NCBI RefSeq assembly: GCF_026344035.1
Contig: NZ_JAPKND010000005.1
Coordinates: forward strand, 124,001 to 188,000
Origin: Alcaligenes endophyticus
GTDB lineage: Bacteria; Pseudomonadota; Gammaproteobacteria; Burkholderiales; Burkholderiaceae_B
Reading direction: 5' to 3'
DNA: 64,000 bases
This document shows, in pieces, positions 43,206 through 52,806 of this stretch. Both the position numbers and the translations under genes were made by a program. Position 1 is the first letter of the stretch. Every line of letters begins with the position of its first letter. The notes beneath the pieces are model-generated. The model had not been told where the DNA came from. It searched no databases and worked only from the letters and a program-made list of their open reading frames with translations.

Positions 43206-43329
43206 TTTGTTACTTAATTTGTTTCTGATAAGCATCTGATATATAGCTAATTAATTTTCTTCTTGAAAATAAAACTAAAAAACAGAATAAAGAGCTATCA
43301 TATAAGCTTGTGCTTAAAACTAAACAACT

Positions 43330-44082
43330 ATGCGCTTATCAATTTCTCCCTCTCGACCCTTAGACCCTACTGCTCATATCCCTTTGTTTGAGCAGCTTAA
43401 AGAATGTTTGCGGCAGGATATCTTGAAGCTACGTTTGGCTCCTGGGCAGAAGTTACCTTCAGAGCAGAAAATGCAACAGCAGTTTGGCGTTAGCCGGATC
43501 ACTGTTCGTCAGGCTTTATCGGCATTGCAAAGCGATGGACTGATTGAGACCATTAACGGAAAAGGCAGTTTCGTGACGCGCCCAGCCAATGCCCCTAGGC
43601 TTGGCATGCTAAGCGGCTTTTTCGATTACATGCGTAGCCGAGGTAAAGTCGCCCAAGGTAGAGTGTTATCCGTCCGCAAAGCGCCATCCTCTAAGCTAAT
43701 CAGCGATGCTTTAAAGGTACCTGCGGGGACAGTCTTGACTACGATTCAATCATTACGGCTAGTAAACGACACGCCGGTTACCGTAGGGCGGATCGTAGCG
43801 CCCTGTGCCTTAGCCGAACAATTACTACAAGCAGACCTAGACAATGAAGACGTGATGACCCTGCTAGAGTCCGATTGTCATATTCGTTTGGAAAGTACTC
43901 ATATCGAAGCCAGCGCCGTGACAGCCGGCGAAGTGCGCGCTCGTCAACTAGAAATTGCTAGCGGTAGCCCCTTACTACGCATACGCTTTGTTCCACATGA
44001 TTTGTCTGGCAAAGCGCTTATTTTTGCAGAAATGTATTTTCGGCCCGATCAGTTTTCCTATCGAGCTATTATCCGTCGCTAG
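43330..44082 (+). CDS. GntR family regulator, HutC/UTRA type
   Basis: A 250-residue regulator. The winged helix domain (about 15-80) has LAPGQKLPSEQKMQQQFGVS and TVRQALSALQSDGLIE. The UTRA ligand domain spans about 95-245 (ARQLEIASGSPLLRIRFVPH). It is divergent from the Bug/acyl-CoA operon and probably represses it until the acid or its CoA ester binds. The start has no good ribosome site. Its last 4 bases overlap, tail to tail, the LysR gene. Confidence 0.9.
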   Translation: MRLSISPSRPLDPTAHIPLFEQLKECLRQDILKLRLAPGQKLPSEQKMQQQFGVSRITVRQALSALQSDGLIETINGKGSFVTRPANAPRLGMLSGFFDYMRSRGKVAQGRVLSVRKAPSSKLISDALKVPAGTVLTTIQSLRLVNDTPVTVGRIVAPCALAEQLLQADLDNEDVMTLLESDCHIRLESTHIEASAVTAGEVRARQLEIASGSPLLRIRFVPHDLSGKALIFAEMYFRPDQFSYRAIIRR

Positions 44083-44987
44083 GCAGCCGACAAGCCATCG
44101 GCATAAGGGTACTGGCCTAACGTAGCGATCACTTGTTTGAGTAAGTGATCGCTTTCATCTTGACGCCACGCCATACTGAGCTCGGCCAAGTGTTCTTGGG
44201 GGCCCTCCAAAGGTAGATAATGCAAATGCATCAGGCGATAACGAGAAAAGACAGACGGCACTAACGCTACTCCTATTCCGCCTTCTACTAAGGATAAAAT
44301 CGTTGGCAACATGCCTTGTTGCACCGGGTTGACGCTTATCTGATGCTGCGCCAGACAACGATTCACCAAATTAAAAAAATAGGGCGACAGGCGCGGATCA
44401 TACATAATCATATCGGCTTGGTTCAGTTCATGAGGGCTCAGACTGTGCCGCTGAGCAAAAGGATGATCGGCGGGCACTGCGATACATAAAGGCTCTCGGT
44501 ACAACAAGCAACTGGCCAAATCAGGGATAGGCGAGAGTAAACGGATCAAGCCTATATCTAGACTGCCATTTCTGATTTGTTCATGAATCAGGTGTGTGCT
44601 GGACTCAACAATATTAAATTCGACTGCCGGAAAATGATGCCGCAAATGGCGCAATAGACCAGAAAAATTGGAATACATGCCAGAGGGGGTGATACCCATA
44701 TTAACCACCCCTTGCTTGCCCTCCCCCAAGGCGCGGATTTTCTGCCTTAATTGCATCGTTTTTGCCTCTAGATCCCGTAGCTCAGGGTATAAAGCCTGAC
44801 CGGCCCGGCTGAGGCTGACGGAACGGGTAGTACGTATGAACAGCTCTGCCCCCAACTCCTCTTCTAGCTGCCGTATAGCCTGACTTAAGGGGGGTTGACT
44901 GATAAATAAACGCTTGGCCGCACGACCAAAGTGCAACTCTTCCGCCAGAACACAAAACATGTGGGCAAGACGTGGATCAATTAACAT
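44079..44987 (-). CDS. LysR family transcriptional regulator
   Basis: A 302-residue LysR protein with helix-turn-helix at 1-60 (FCVLAEELHFGRAAKRLFIS, QPPLSQAIRQLEEELGAELF) and a ligand domain at about 90-295. It resembles the BenM/CatR branch that opens with LHFGRAA. It is divergent from the Bug/AtzG/amidase operon, which it probably controls, with a 105-base gap that holds a candidate site at 45008-45037. Confidence 0.9.
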   Translation of the reverse strand: MLIDPRLAHMFCVLAEELHFGRAAKRLFISQPPLSQAIRQLEEELGAELFIRTTRSVSLSRAGQALYPELRDLEAKTMQLRQKIRALGEGKQGVVNMGITPSGMYSNFSGLLRHLRHHFPAVEFNIVESSTHLIHEQIRNGSLDIGLIRLLSPIPDLASCLLYREPLCIAVPADHPFAQRHSLSPHELNQADMIMYDPRLSPYFFNLVNRCLAQHQISVNPVQQGMLPTILSLVEGGIGVALVPSVFSRYRLMHLHYLPLEGPQEHLAELSMAWRQDESDHLLKQVIATLGQYPYADGLSAA

Positions 44988-45007
44988 TGTTAGCTCACAG
45001 GATATAA

Positions 45008-45037
45008 ATAGCTAAATAATATTATATTGGACGCTAT
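45008..45037. promoter_or_regulatory. Candidate LysR binding region
   Basis: ATAGC (45008-45012) and GCTAT (45033-45037) are inverted around a perfect ATAATATTAT palindrome (45016-45025). A further GCTAT lies at 45045. The position between divergent lysR and the Bug gene suits a LysR site, but the region is AT-rich. Confidence 0.3.
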
Positions 45038-45092
45038 AAATAATGCTATCTAGAATGAAGTTATAGACATAAAACCCCTGGAGACTTGACAC

Positions 45093-46061
45093 ATGTTGAA
45101 CAAACCTACCCTATTAGCGACCGCTCTGTGCGGCGTGATGACTTTTGGCTCTAGCTGGGCGAGCAGTTTTCCGTCCGAGCCTATTCGTATCAACGTACCC
45201 TTTGCTCCGGGAGGCGGGACAGACTTTTTGTCTCGCAGCATCGCTAATAAAATGGCCGAGCAAACGGGGTGGACCATTATTGTAGAAAACCGTCCTGGCG
45301 CCGCTGGCACCATTGCGATGAGCCACGTAGCGCGCTCTACGCCCAGCGGTCATGAGTTAATTATCGGTCAGCTCGATACCTTAGCCATCGCCCCCGCCAT
45401 CTATCCTAATGTGACCTGGGACCCGATTAAAAACTTTGAGCCCATCGGCTTGATGGCGACAACTCCTTTGCTGATCGTATCTAATGCTACGGGCCCCTAT
45501 CAGAATTTGCCTGACGCCCTGGCAGCGGCCAAGGCTCAACCTGAAAAAATTGATTATGCCTCACCCGGTGTAGGCAGTATTTCACACTTGGCAGTCGCAC
45601 TACTTGAACAAGAAAGTGGCACCAAGATGCAGCATATTCCGTACAAAGGTGCCGGTCCCGCTATGACTGATCTGCTGGGAAATCGGGTTTCGCTCTATGC
45701 TGCCTCGATTGCTGCCGCCATGCCGCAGGTGCAGTCCAAAAACGTGACCCCCTTAGCCGTTACCGGCGCTCAGCGCAGTGCTGCCTTGCCCGATACGCCT
45801 ACCGTGGCCGAGCTAGGCTATCCCAATGTCAATATTGATGTGTGGTATGGCCTATTCGCCCCCAGCGGTGTGGATGCCGAAAAACTTGAAACCTTGCATC
45901 AAGCCTTAAATAATGCCTTGAATGACCCTGAAATCGTTAAATTACTTGGCGCGCAAGGCTTGATGGTTAAACCTGATTCACGCGATGCTTTGCGCACAAT
46001 AGTAGAGACGGACGTAGCCCGTTGGCCTGCCATTGTGCAACAAGCAGATGTTAGCCATTAA
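45093..46061 (+). CDS. Bug-family (TctC-like) periplasmic solute receptor
   Basis: A 322-residue receptor. Signal peptide to about residue 24 (GVMTFGSSWAS). IRINVPFAPGGGTDFLSRSI and ENRPGAAGTIAMSHVARS are the Bug ligand loops, MQHIPYKGAGPAMTDLLG the second-lobe motif. It is the first gene of an operon with an AtzG-like protein and an amidase, so its ligand may be an amide-bearing acid or the acid released. GGAGAC at 45080-45085 is the ribosome site. Confidence 0.9.
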   Translation: MLNKPTLLATALCGVMTFGSSWASSFPSEPIRINVPFAPGGGTDFLSRSIANKMAEQTGWTIIVENRPGAAGTIAMSHVARSTPSGHELIIGQLDTLAIAPAIYPNVTWDPIKNFEPIGLMATTPLLIVSNATGPYQNLPDALAAAKAQPEKIDYASPGVGSISHLAVALLEQESGTKMQHIPYKGAGPAMTDLLGNRVSLYAASIAAAMPQVQSKNVTPLAVTGAQRSAALPDTPTVAELGYPNVNIDVWYGLFAPSGVDAEKLETLHQALNNALNDPEIVKLLGAQGLMVKPDSRDALRTIVETDVARWPAIVQQADVSH

Positions 46062-46065
46062 CACT

Positions 46066-46296
46066 ATGTCCATTACACAGGAAGGATATCTGCAGTCTTT
46101 GTCCTACCAGCTTGAGCGCCTATATGGAATAACCAGCCGCGCCCAGGCTGAGGACATACAAGCAGAGATCCTACGCATCAACCAGGCCGTACAAACCATG
46201 GCGGCCACGCACCTTAACCCTATACAGCCTTTAATCAGTTTTCAGGCCGCTTTACTTAGCGAGCAAGACAGCAGTAACCAAGAGGAAAAAGCATGA
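46066..46296 (+). CDS. Small AtzG-like (DUF4089) amidase partner
   Basis: A 76-residue, mostly helical protein with no signal peptide, placed between a Bug receptor gene and an amidase gene whose start it overlaps (ATGA). Size, position and pattern (GYLQSLSYQLERLYGI, then PLISFQAALL near the end) fit the AtzG family, the small subunit that binds the AtzE amidase like GatC binds GatA. Sequence similarity is low, so the call leans on context. ATG 46066 is 4 bases after the Bug stop. The frame is open upstream. Confidence 0.6.
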   Translation: MSITQEGYLQSLSYQLERLYGITSRAQAEDIQAEILRINQAVQTMAATHLNPIQPLISFQAALLSEQDSSNQEEKA

Positions 46297-47720
46297 GTGA
46301 TTCCGTCTTAGACCTGCATCTGCACCAAGCCCATCAGGCCTTACAGCAGGGAAAAGTGAATACGGTGGAGCTGGTCGAACATGCTCTAGAGCGCGCGCAC
46401 GAGGTACGCCATTACACTAATGCGTTCGTACAAATCCATAGTTTCCCTGCGATGGCTCGAGCGCAAGCATTAAAAAACCAGCCTGTTACTACGCGCTTGC
46501 AGGGTATCCCCTTGGCCCATAAAGACTGCCTTGCCCATGCCGGGCAGACTATGGGGGTGGGTTCGCCGCTACAGCGTCAGCCGGCACATATAGACTCCAC
46601 CGCCATCAGTCGCTTGCAAGAACAAGGCGCTATCGAAATTGGTACGCTTCATCTGAGCGAAGTGATTGCTGGCCCATCAGGCAACAACGTGTTTTTAGGT
46701 GATTGCCACAACGCGTGGAATGCAGCGTATATCTCGGGCGGCTCGTCCAGTGGCTCCGCGGTCGCGGTCGCAACAGGAAGCGTTTACGCCGCCTTAGGTA
46801 CTGACACAGGCGGTTCAGTACGCATTCCTGCGGCGTTAAATGGGCTGTTTGGTGTCAAGCCTACGTTCGGACGGGTATCTCGCTATGGCGCTTTCCCCCG
46901 TTCAGCATCTAGCGACGTACTCGGACCGTTGGCGCGCAGCGCTAAAGACTGCGCCATTGTTTTAGATACGATTGCAGGCCCAGATCCCTATGACTCAGAC
47001 ACTATGGGGATACCCAAACCGGACTACGTAGCTGGACTGGAGCAGGCTCATGAAGGCAGCCGTCTCGGTGTTTTTCAGACCGGTACTGATATTGATGAGG
47101 ATGTGCAGACCTGCTTTGAGCATTTACTTAGCCTAGCTTCAAGCAAATGGGGGCAGTTAGTCAATCGCCATTCCGATGACTGGCAACAGCTTTATGCTTT
47201 AGGCGATGTGCTCTCCAAAGTCGAGGCCGCGCAAGTGCATTCAGCCAGCATGGCTGACCAGCCTGAGCAGTACTCCAAAGGGGTATTTACGCGTACCGAG
47301 CCCGGTTTGTTATTGCCAGCCACTCGTTATATCGAAACTCAACAGTTGCGTCCTTTACTGATGCAACGCTTTGTACAGCAAGCATTTGCACAAGTAGATG
47401 TACTATTGCTCCCCACTCTACCCATCTGCACTCCCTTGATAAAGGATATCGATATGGAGGCACAGGGCCAGGTGCACCATCTGGTTCCTCGTTTGACACG
47501 CCTGACACGTCCTTTCAGCTACCTAGGCTTACCGGTGGTATCTATGCCTATGGGGCTAGACAGTCGTGGCATGCCTGTGGGAGTTCAATTAGTTGGACGC
47601 CCCTATGCTGAGTCCCGTCTGCTTTCCGTCGCTCATCATCTAAGCCTCTTGCTTGACTGGTCGTTCAAACCATCCCAACTAATGCGTCAGTTGAAAGAGA
47701 GTGCACACGCTTCGCCCTGA
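46293..47720 (+). CDS. Amidase, AtzE/GatA-like amidase-signature enzyme
   Basis: A 475-residue amidase-signature protein. The Ser-cisSer-Lys triad is Lys 77 (LAHKDCL), Ser about 151 in SGGSSSGS and Ser 175 in GTDTGGSVRIPA, with the correct spacing of 24 between the serines. FGVKPTFGRVSRYGAFP is conserved. It hydrolyses a linear or carboxylated amide in the cytoplasm. GatA is excluded because gatB and gatC are not here. The AtzG-like partner suggests a 1-carboxybiuret- or allophanate-type substrate, but that is inference. Confidence 0.88.
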   Translation: MSDSVLDLHLHQAHQALQQGKVNTVELVEHALERAHEVRHYTNAFVQIHSFPAMARAQALKNQPVTTRLQGIPLAHKDCLAHAGQTMGVGSPLQRQPAHIDSTAISRLQEQGAIEIGTLHLSEVIAGPSGNNVFLGDCHNAWNAAYISGGSSSGSAVAVATGSVYAALGTDTGGSVRIPAALNGLFGVKPTFGRVSRYGAFPRSASSDVLGPLARSAKDCAIVLDTIAGPDPYDSDTMGIPKPDYVAGLEQAHEGSRLGVFQTGTDIDEDVQTCFEHLLSLASSKWGQLVNRHSDDWQQLYALGDVLSKVEAAQVHSASMADQPEQYSKGVFTRTEPGLLLPATRYIETQQLRPLLMQRFVQQAFAQVDVLLLPTLPICTPLIKDIDMEAQGQVHHLVPRLTRLTRPFSYLGLPVVSMPMGLDSRGMPVGVQLVGRPYAESRLLSVAHHLSLLLDWSFKPSQLMRQLKESAHASP

Positions 47721-47749
47721 TACAACAGACGTTGTAAGAAAAATATCCC

Positions 47750-47786
47750 TGCCCCCGTGCCTTCAGGCCGCGGGGGCATTTTTTTT
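47750..47786 (+). terminator. Rho-independent terminator after the amidase operon
   Basis: TGCCCCCG (47750-47757) pairs with CGGGGGCA (47771-47778), an inner GCCT/AGGC pairing strengthens it, and eight T follow (47779-47786). It is the clearest terminator in the window. Confidence 0.85.
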
Positions 47787-47970
47787 AACCTGGTATTTAG
47801 CGTTCCCTTTTTGAGGAAATGAGTGACTTAATCTCGCCAATCATCATCATTTAGTAGTGCTTCCCCTTGGTGCGCTAAGAATCTTTCGACTCTCCCGTTT
47901 GATCAGGGTATATTTACGATTTTGCCTATACAACTCAAGGCAACACACAGGGTATAACTAGGAGACGAGC

Positions 47971-49317
47971 TTGGATACCTTACAAGCGTTATTCAATACT
48001 TTAGGAAACTGGGTCTGGGGACCCGCCATGCTTATTTTGTTGGTCGGTACAGGCGTATGGCTGACTGTTTTGTTACGAGGAATACAGTTCAGTAAATTGC
48101 CATTTGCTCTGCGGCAGGCCTTTGGTAAGCCCCCGGGGCAAGATAACAAACCCGGGGATGTATCTCACTTTGCTGCGCTTATGACAGCACTCTCTGCCAC
48201 GATTGGTACCGGCAATATTGCTGGTGTGGCCACAGCCGTCGTGCTAGGTGGCCCGGGCGCCGTATTCTGGATGTGGATAACCGCTATTTTTGGTATGGCC
48301 ACCAAGTACGCGGAAGGTATTTTGGCGGTGCATTATCGCGTTGTAAATAGTAAAGGGGAAATGGCAGGCGGCCCCATGTATTACATCGAGCGAGGCTTAA
48401 AGCTGAAATGGTTGGCAGTACTGTTCGCTCTGTTTGCTGTACTGGCATCGTTTGGTATAGGTAGCTCGGTACAGTCGAACTCTGTTGCTCAATCGATCGA
48501 GGCCAGTTTTGGCGTAGCACCTATGCTAACGGGTGTCGTGCTAACCGTATTAACGGCCCTGGTTATTCTAGGCGGTATTAAAAGTATTGCTCGTGTTGCC
48601 TCTGTTATTGTGCCTGTCATGGCTGTAATCTACGTGCTAGGCGGCTTGATTATTATTGGCTTGAATCTGGAGCTACTCGGTCCGGCAATCAAACTCATTT
48701 TTGTTGATGCCTTTACCGGTGAAGCTGTTGCTGGTGGTGCCGTCGGTGCGGCCATACGATATGGTGTCGCGCGCGGGGTGTTTTCCAATGAGGCCGGTAT
48801 GGGTTCCGCACCGATTGCAGCCGCAGCGGCTAAAACCGACCATCCCGGACGTCAGGCGCTAGTCTCCATGACAGGAACCTTTCTGGACACCATCGTGGTA
48901 TGTTCGATTACTGGTTTGGTGCTGGTCATGGGTAACATGTACACCAGTGGACAAACGGGCGCGGCATTAACCACGCACACTTTTAATGCCTTGCTCCCCG
49001 GCTGGGGGGGGTATTTGGTCACCTTTGGCTTAGTGTTTTTTGCTTACTCCACCATTTTGGGATGGTGCTACTACGGTGAAAAATGCGCAGCCTATTTGTT
49101 AGGCGACAAAATGATTATTCCCTATCGCATTGTCTATGTGGCCTCGGTTATGCTGGGCACGGTTGCTAGCCTGGACTTGGTATGGGCAGCTTCCGATACC
49201 TTCAACGGTTTAATGGCCGTTCCTAACCTGATAGCCCTATTACTACTGTCGGGTGTAGTGGTTCGCCAAACCAAAGACTTCTTCAATAAGTTGGATACCG
49301 GCGAGTTACCGCGTTAA
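47971..49317 (+). CDS. Alanine/glycine:cation symporter (AGCS family)
   Basis: A 448-residue transporter with about 11 membrane helices. Family motifs are GTGNIAGVATAVVLGGPGA (about 73-91), FGMATKYAEGILAVHYR and GVFSNEAGMGSAPIAAAAA (about 270-288). It imports alanine or glycine with Na+. The start is TTG at 47971, with AGGAG 6 bases upstream and no closer ATG. The 184 bases before it carry no riboswitch I can recognise, although some family members have a glycine riboswitch there. Confidence 0.92.
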   Translation: MDTLQALFNTLGNWVWGPAMLILLVGTGVWLTVLLRGIQFSKLPFALRQAFGKPPGQDNKPGDVSHFAALMTALSATIGTGNIAGVATAVVLGGPGAVFWMWITAIFGMATKYAEGILAVHYRVVNSKGEMAGGPMYYIERGLKLKWLAVLFALFAVLASFGIGSSVQSNSVAQSIEASFGVAPMLTGVVLTVLTALVILGGIKSIARVASVIVPVMAVIYVLGGLIIIGLNLELLGPAIKLIFVDAFTGEAVAGGAVGAAIRYGVARGVFSNEAGMGSAPIAAAAAKTDHPGRQALVSMTGTFLDTIVVCSITGLVLVMGNMYTSGQTGAALTTHTFNALLPGWGGYLVTFGLVFFAYSTILGWCYYGEKCAAYLLGDKMIIPYRIVYVASVMLGTVASLDLVWAASDTFNGLMAVPNLIALLLLSGVVVRQTKDFFNKLDTGELPR

Positions 49318-49333
49318 TACATAATTCAAACGC

Positions 49334-49365
49334 ATGCGGTCACGACTTAAGGTCAGTGACCGCAT
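49334..49365. terminator. Hairpin between convergent genes
   Basis: ATGCGGTCAC (49334-49343) and GTGACCGCAT (49356-49365) form a perfect 10-bp stem with a 12-base loop between the symporter and purT genes. It can serve both directions. T runs are short. Confidence 0.55.
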
Positions 49366-49449
49366 AAATGCTAAACGCCGGTAAAACACCAATGATAAAA
49401 ATGAGTCCGCTAACGCGAACTGCGCTGATCCACCTTAAACAACTCGCTA

Positions 49450-50655
49450 TCAGTCGCGCTTGACCACCTGCACAAGGTTGGCTGCTTTCTTGGCCGTAGT
49501 GCGTGCGTTGTCCACGTTAGCATCGTAAGCTAAGGCTACCCCCATACGACGCTTCTCAAAGCTTTCGGGCTTTCCAAATAGTCGGATGTCTGTTTGGGGG
49601 ATACTTAAGGCTTGCTCTACCTGTAAAAAATCTACGCCCTGAGCCTGCACACCACCATAAATGACGGCACTGGCGCCCGGACTTTTTAGACGTGTATCGA
49701 CGGGCAAACCTAAGATGGCGCGGGCATGTAGCTCGAACTCGGACTGCCATTGCGTAATCATCGTTACCATGCCGGTGTCATGTGGACGCGGGCTTACTTC
49801 GCTAAACCATACCTGATCACCTTTCACAAAAAGCTCTACCCCAAATAATCCTAAGCCACCTAAGTTGTCGGTAACGACTTTAGCGATATGTTGAGCTTGC
49901 TCTAGTGCTTTGCTGCTCATGGCTTGCGGTTGCCAGCTTTCTACATAGTCTCCGTCCACCTGCTTATGACCAATCGCTTCGCAAAAGTGCGTTTGAGTCT
50001 CGCCTTGCGCGTTGCGTGCTCTAACGGTTAGCAAGGTAATTTCGAAGTCAAAATCAATAAAGCCTTCAACGATGACTCGTGCTTGGCTAACCCGCCCTCC
50101 TTCCATCGCGTAATTCCAGGCTTTTTCTACATCGGCGGGTGTGCTAATTTTGCTTTGCCCTTTGCCTGAACTGCTCATTAAGGGCTTGACCACACACGGA
50201 TAGCCAATTCCCCCATCAATGGCTGCCTGTAGCTGCTCTAAGCTATCACAAAACTGATACGGGCTAGTGGCCACACCTAGGGTTTCGGCTGCTAAACGAC
50301 GTATGCCTTCTCTGTCCATGGTGAGGCGAGCTGCACGAGCCGTAGGAATGACTTGCACCTTACCCTCGGCCTCTAACTCCTCGAGTACTTGGGTGGCAAT
50401 TGCCTCAATTTCAGGCACGATAAGAGTGGGCTGCTCTTGTTCGATCAATTGCCGCAATTGTTGTGGGTCGCTCATGCTAATGGTGCGCGCATGATGAGCC
50501 ACTTGATGACCCGGAGCATTATCGTAGCGGTCGACCGCTATGGTCTCTACCCCCAAACGTTGTAAGGCAATCAGCACTTCTTTGCCCAGTTCGCCGGCAC
50601 CTAGAAACATGATTTTTTTTGACGTTGGTAATAAAGGGGTACCCAGCAGACTCAT
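49450..50655 (-). CDS. purT: Formate-dependent phosphoribosylglycinamide formyltransferase
   Basis: A 401-residue ATP-grasp enzyme that makes formyl-GAR from GAR, formate and ATP in purine synthesis. The N-terminal fold has [20 protein letters not shown] (14-33) and [16 protein letters not shown]. The ATP-grasp has [15 protein letters not shown] near 154-168. [16 protein letters not shown] near 278-293 carries the Mg2+ ligands. AGGA lies before the ATG. It is monocistronic. Confidence 0.96.
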   Translation of the reverse strand: MSLLGTPLLPTSKKIMFLGAGELGKEVLIALQRLGVETIAVDRYDNAPGHQVAHHARTISMSDPQQLRQLIEQEQPTLIVPEIEAIATQVLEELEAEGKVQVIPTARAARLTMDREGIRRLAAETLGVATSPYQFCDSLEQLQAAIDGGIGYPCVVKPLMSSSGKGQSKISTPADVEKAWNYAMEGGRVSQARVIVEGFIDFDFEITLLTVRARNAQGETQTHFCEAIGHKQVDGDYVESWQPQAMSSKALEQAQHIAKVVTDNLGGLGLFGVELFVKGDQVWFSEVSPRPHDTGMVTMITQWQSEFELHARAILGLPVDTRLKSPGASAVIYGGVQAQGVDFLQVEQALSIPQTDIRLFGKPESFEKRRMGVALAYDANVDNARTTAKKAANLVQVVKRD

Positions 50656-50718
50656 AAGAATAATCCTGATAAAAAGAGTAAAAGCAAGACGGGTTTTTTA
50701 GCACTCTGCCCTGCCCTT

Positions 50719-51729
50719 TTATTGTAAGCGCTTTCGATAGGCTCCTGGTGCGCTGCCTGTCCATTGACGAAAGGCTCGGTTAAACGCCGTGGCATCCTCA
50801 AAACCCAGCTTATGAGCAATGTCAGCGACCGGTATGCGTGTTTTATTCAGCAATTCCACCGCAAGGTCGCGTCGCAGAGTATCTTTAATGCGTTGAAAGC
50901 TGCTGCCTTCATCCGCCAAACGGCGAGCAAGGGTACGCGTGGAAACATGTAAGGCGCTGGCGACCTGCTCTAAGCCAAGCGGTTGGCCCATACGTTCTGT
51001 AAGATAGCTGCGGACGCGATAAGTGTTGGGCCGCTCGGTTTCTAAAAAATAGAACCAGTTCATGGGAGCATTACGCAAGAATTTTCGTAACGAGTTTTGG
51101 TCTTGTCGAATGGGCTCGTTCATATAAGCAGGGTCCATATATAAGGCTGTGGTCGGTTCGTTAAAATAGACGGGCCCCGGGTACAAATGCTTATATTCGG
51201 CCGCATGCTCCGGCTTAGGAAAAGGAAAGCAGATGCGAACGAAAGGTATTTTTTTGGCAATCATCCATGACGATACCCCTTGTACCAACATCAACATCAA
51301 CTCTAGCGCCAAGACACGCGAGCTACCCAAGTGGCCTACCTCATGCAGAGCGATTCTCACCAGACCTTCAGGCGTGTGACTCACCTCGAATTGCACGTCG
51401 ACATTGATTAAGCGGTAAAAATTACAAAATCGGTTTAATGCCACACTGAGTACTGGTGCACTGAGCATGCACAGGCACAAATATTTGAGCGTGCCGTTGC
51501 GTAAAGGCAAAGAAAACATGCCTAGCGTTTCGTCGTCCGTATGTATTGCTAAGGTTCTATAAAGCTCTGCAAATTTTTCCATCGTAATACGAGCGCCCTG
51601 CAAATTAAGGAGTTCTGGAGCGAATCCAGTGTTGCTTAACCAGGATGGGTCATAGTCGGTGCGTGTCACCACATTGCTCAATAGCGCCTGAACAAAACGC
51701 ACTGAAATAGTTTGAGTCTCGAATTTCAT
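50719..51729 (-). CDS. AraC family transcriptional regulator (OruR/ArgR-like)
   Basis: A 336-residue regulator. The N-terminal ligand domain (about 10-200) is of the arabinose-binding PF12625 type (ELLNLQGARITMEKFAELYR, LRNGTLKYLCLCML). The C-terminal AraC double helix-turn-helix is at about 235-335 (LEQVASALHVSTRTLARRLAD, IAHKLGFEDATAFNRAFRQW). ATG at 51729 fits the domain start, but its ribosome site is weak, and the frame is open to 51786. It is divergent from the Liv-type transporter operon and is the likely regulator (inference). Confidence 0.88.
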   Translation of the reverse strand: MKFETQTISVRFVQALLSNVVTRTDYDPSWLSNTGFAPELLNLQGARITMEKFAELYRTLAIHTDDETLGMFSLPLRNGTLKYLCLCMLSAPVLSVALNRFCNFYRLINVDVQFEVSHTPEGLVRIALHEVGHLGSSRVLALELMLMLVQGVSSWMIAKKIPFVRICFPFPKPEHAAEYKHLYPGPVYFNEPTTALYMDPAYMNEPIRQDQNSLRKFLRNAPMNWFYFLETERPNTYRVRSYLTERMGQPLGLEQVASALHVSTRTLARRLADEGSSFQRIKDTLRRDLAVELLNKTRIPVADIAHKLGFEDATAFNRAFRQWTGSAPGAYRKRLQ

Positions 51730-51969
51730 GGAAATGCACCAAAAAATCAATGGGAGAAAGCCCCAAACCAGTGGCAGAAATTGCAAAGTTTTAGTCTTGC
51801 TCTGTCATTCATGTACGGGCGCTAGTGACATAGAATAACTAAACAGATCGGTGTTTTACAATGCAGTACGCAAACACACGATCAAAAAACATAAAAAGTC
51901 AGACGTCATAAAAATGGCGTGCTTGGCAAAATATAAATGGGCAAGTATTGATTGCCCCAAGGAGACAAA

Positions 51970-52806
51970 GTGGATACTCAGGTTTCCACACCCATTCTGG
52001 CGCTCAGCGAGATGACGCTGGCGTTCGGGGGTGTACGCGCCCTTTCTGGTGTGAGCTTTGCTGTGCAGCCCAACACCATCACGACCGTTATCGGCCCCAA
52101 TGGCGCCGGAAAAACGTCTTTGTTCAACACTATTTCGGGTTTCTACAAGCCCCAATCCGGCACCCTCTTTTTTGAGGGCAAAGATATCACCCAGAGCTCG
52201 CCGCCGTCGCGAGCCAAGATCGGATTGGCACGGAGTTTTCAAAACATCGCCCTGTTCCGTGGCATGACGGTTTTAGACAATATCAAACTAGGGCGCCATG
52301 TCCATTTACGCAGCAACATCCTCGATTCTCTGTTCTATCTTGGTCGTGCACGACGGGAAGAGCAAGAGCTACGTCGAGACATTGAAGAGCGCATCATCGA
52401 CTTTCTTGAAATTGACCATATTCGCCATCATCCGGTCGCCGCCCTACCTTACGGATTACAAAAACGGGTAGAAATGGCTCGTGCGTTGGCCATTCAACCT
52501 AAGGTCTTGATGCTGGATGAGCCAGTTGCCGGCATGAACCGCGAAGAAACTGAAGACATGGCGCGATTCATACTGGATGTGCGTCAGGAATGGGGGATCA
52601 CCGTATTGATGGTGGAACACGACATGGGCATGGTGATGGATTTATCCGATCACGTTGTGGTGCTCAATTTCGGGCAAGTGATTGCCGACGGTACGGCTGA
52701 ACATGTTCAGCGCAACCCCGAGGTAATCAAAGCCTATTTGGGCTCGGGCGATATTGCGGATTTACGTGAACGCCTACGACCCGGTGCTCGTCGGGAGGCA
52801 AATTAA
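51970..52806 (+). CDS. livG: Branched-chain-type ABC transporter ATP-binding protein (LivG-like)
   Basis: A 278-residue ATPase: Walker A GPNGAGKTSLFNTISGFY (about 39-56), the LivG-specific ARIGLARSFQNIALF, YGLQKRVEMARALA in place of the LSGG signature, Walker B VLMLDEPVAGMN and the H-loop VEHDMGMVM. GTG at 51970 is chosen because GGAGACAAA lies directly before it. The next gene starts on its last base. Confidence 0.93.
   Translation: MDTQVSTPILALSEMTLAFGGVRALSGVSFAVQPNTITTVIGPNGAGKTSLFNTISGFYKPQSGTLFFEGKDITQSSPPSRAKIGLARSFQNIALFRGMTVLDNIKLGRHVHLRSNILDSLFYLGRARREEQELRRDIEERIIDFLEIDHIRHHPVAALPYGLQKRVEMARALAIQPKVLMLDEPVAGMNREETEDMARFILDVRQEWGITVLMVEHDMGMVMDLSDHVVVLNFGQVIADGTAEHVQRNPEVIKAYLGSGDIADLRERLRPGARREAN

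Noticed and set aside
47787-47970. Glycine riboswitch before the alanine/glycine symporter
   Set aside because: The conserved aptamer segments, with GGAGAG-like and paired P1-P3 stems, could not be found. Only the ribosome site is clear.
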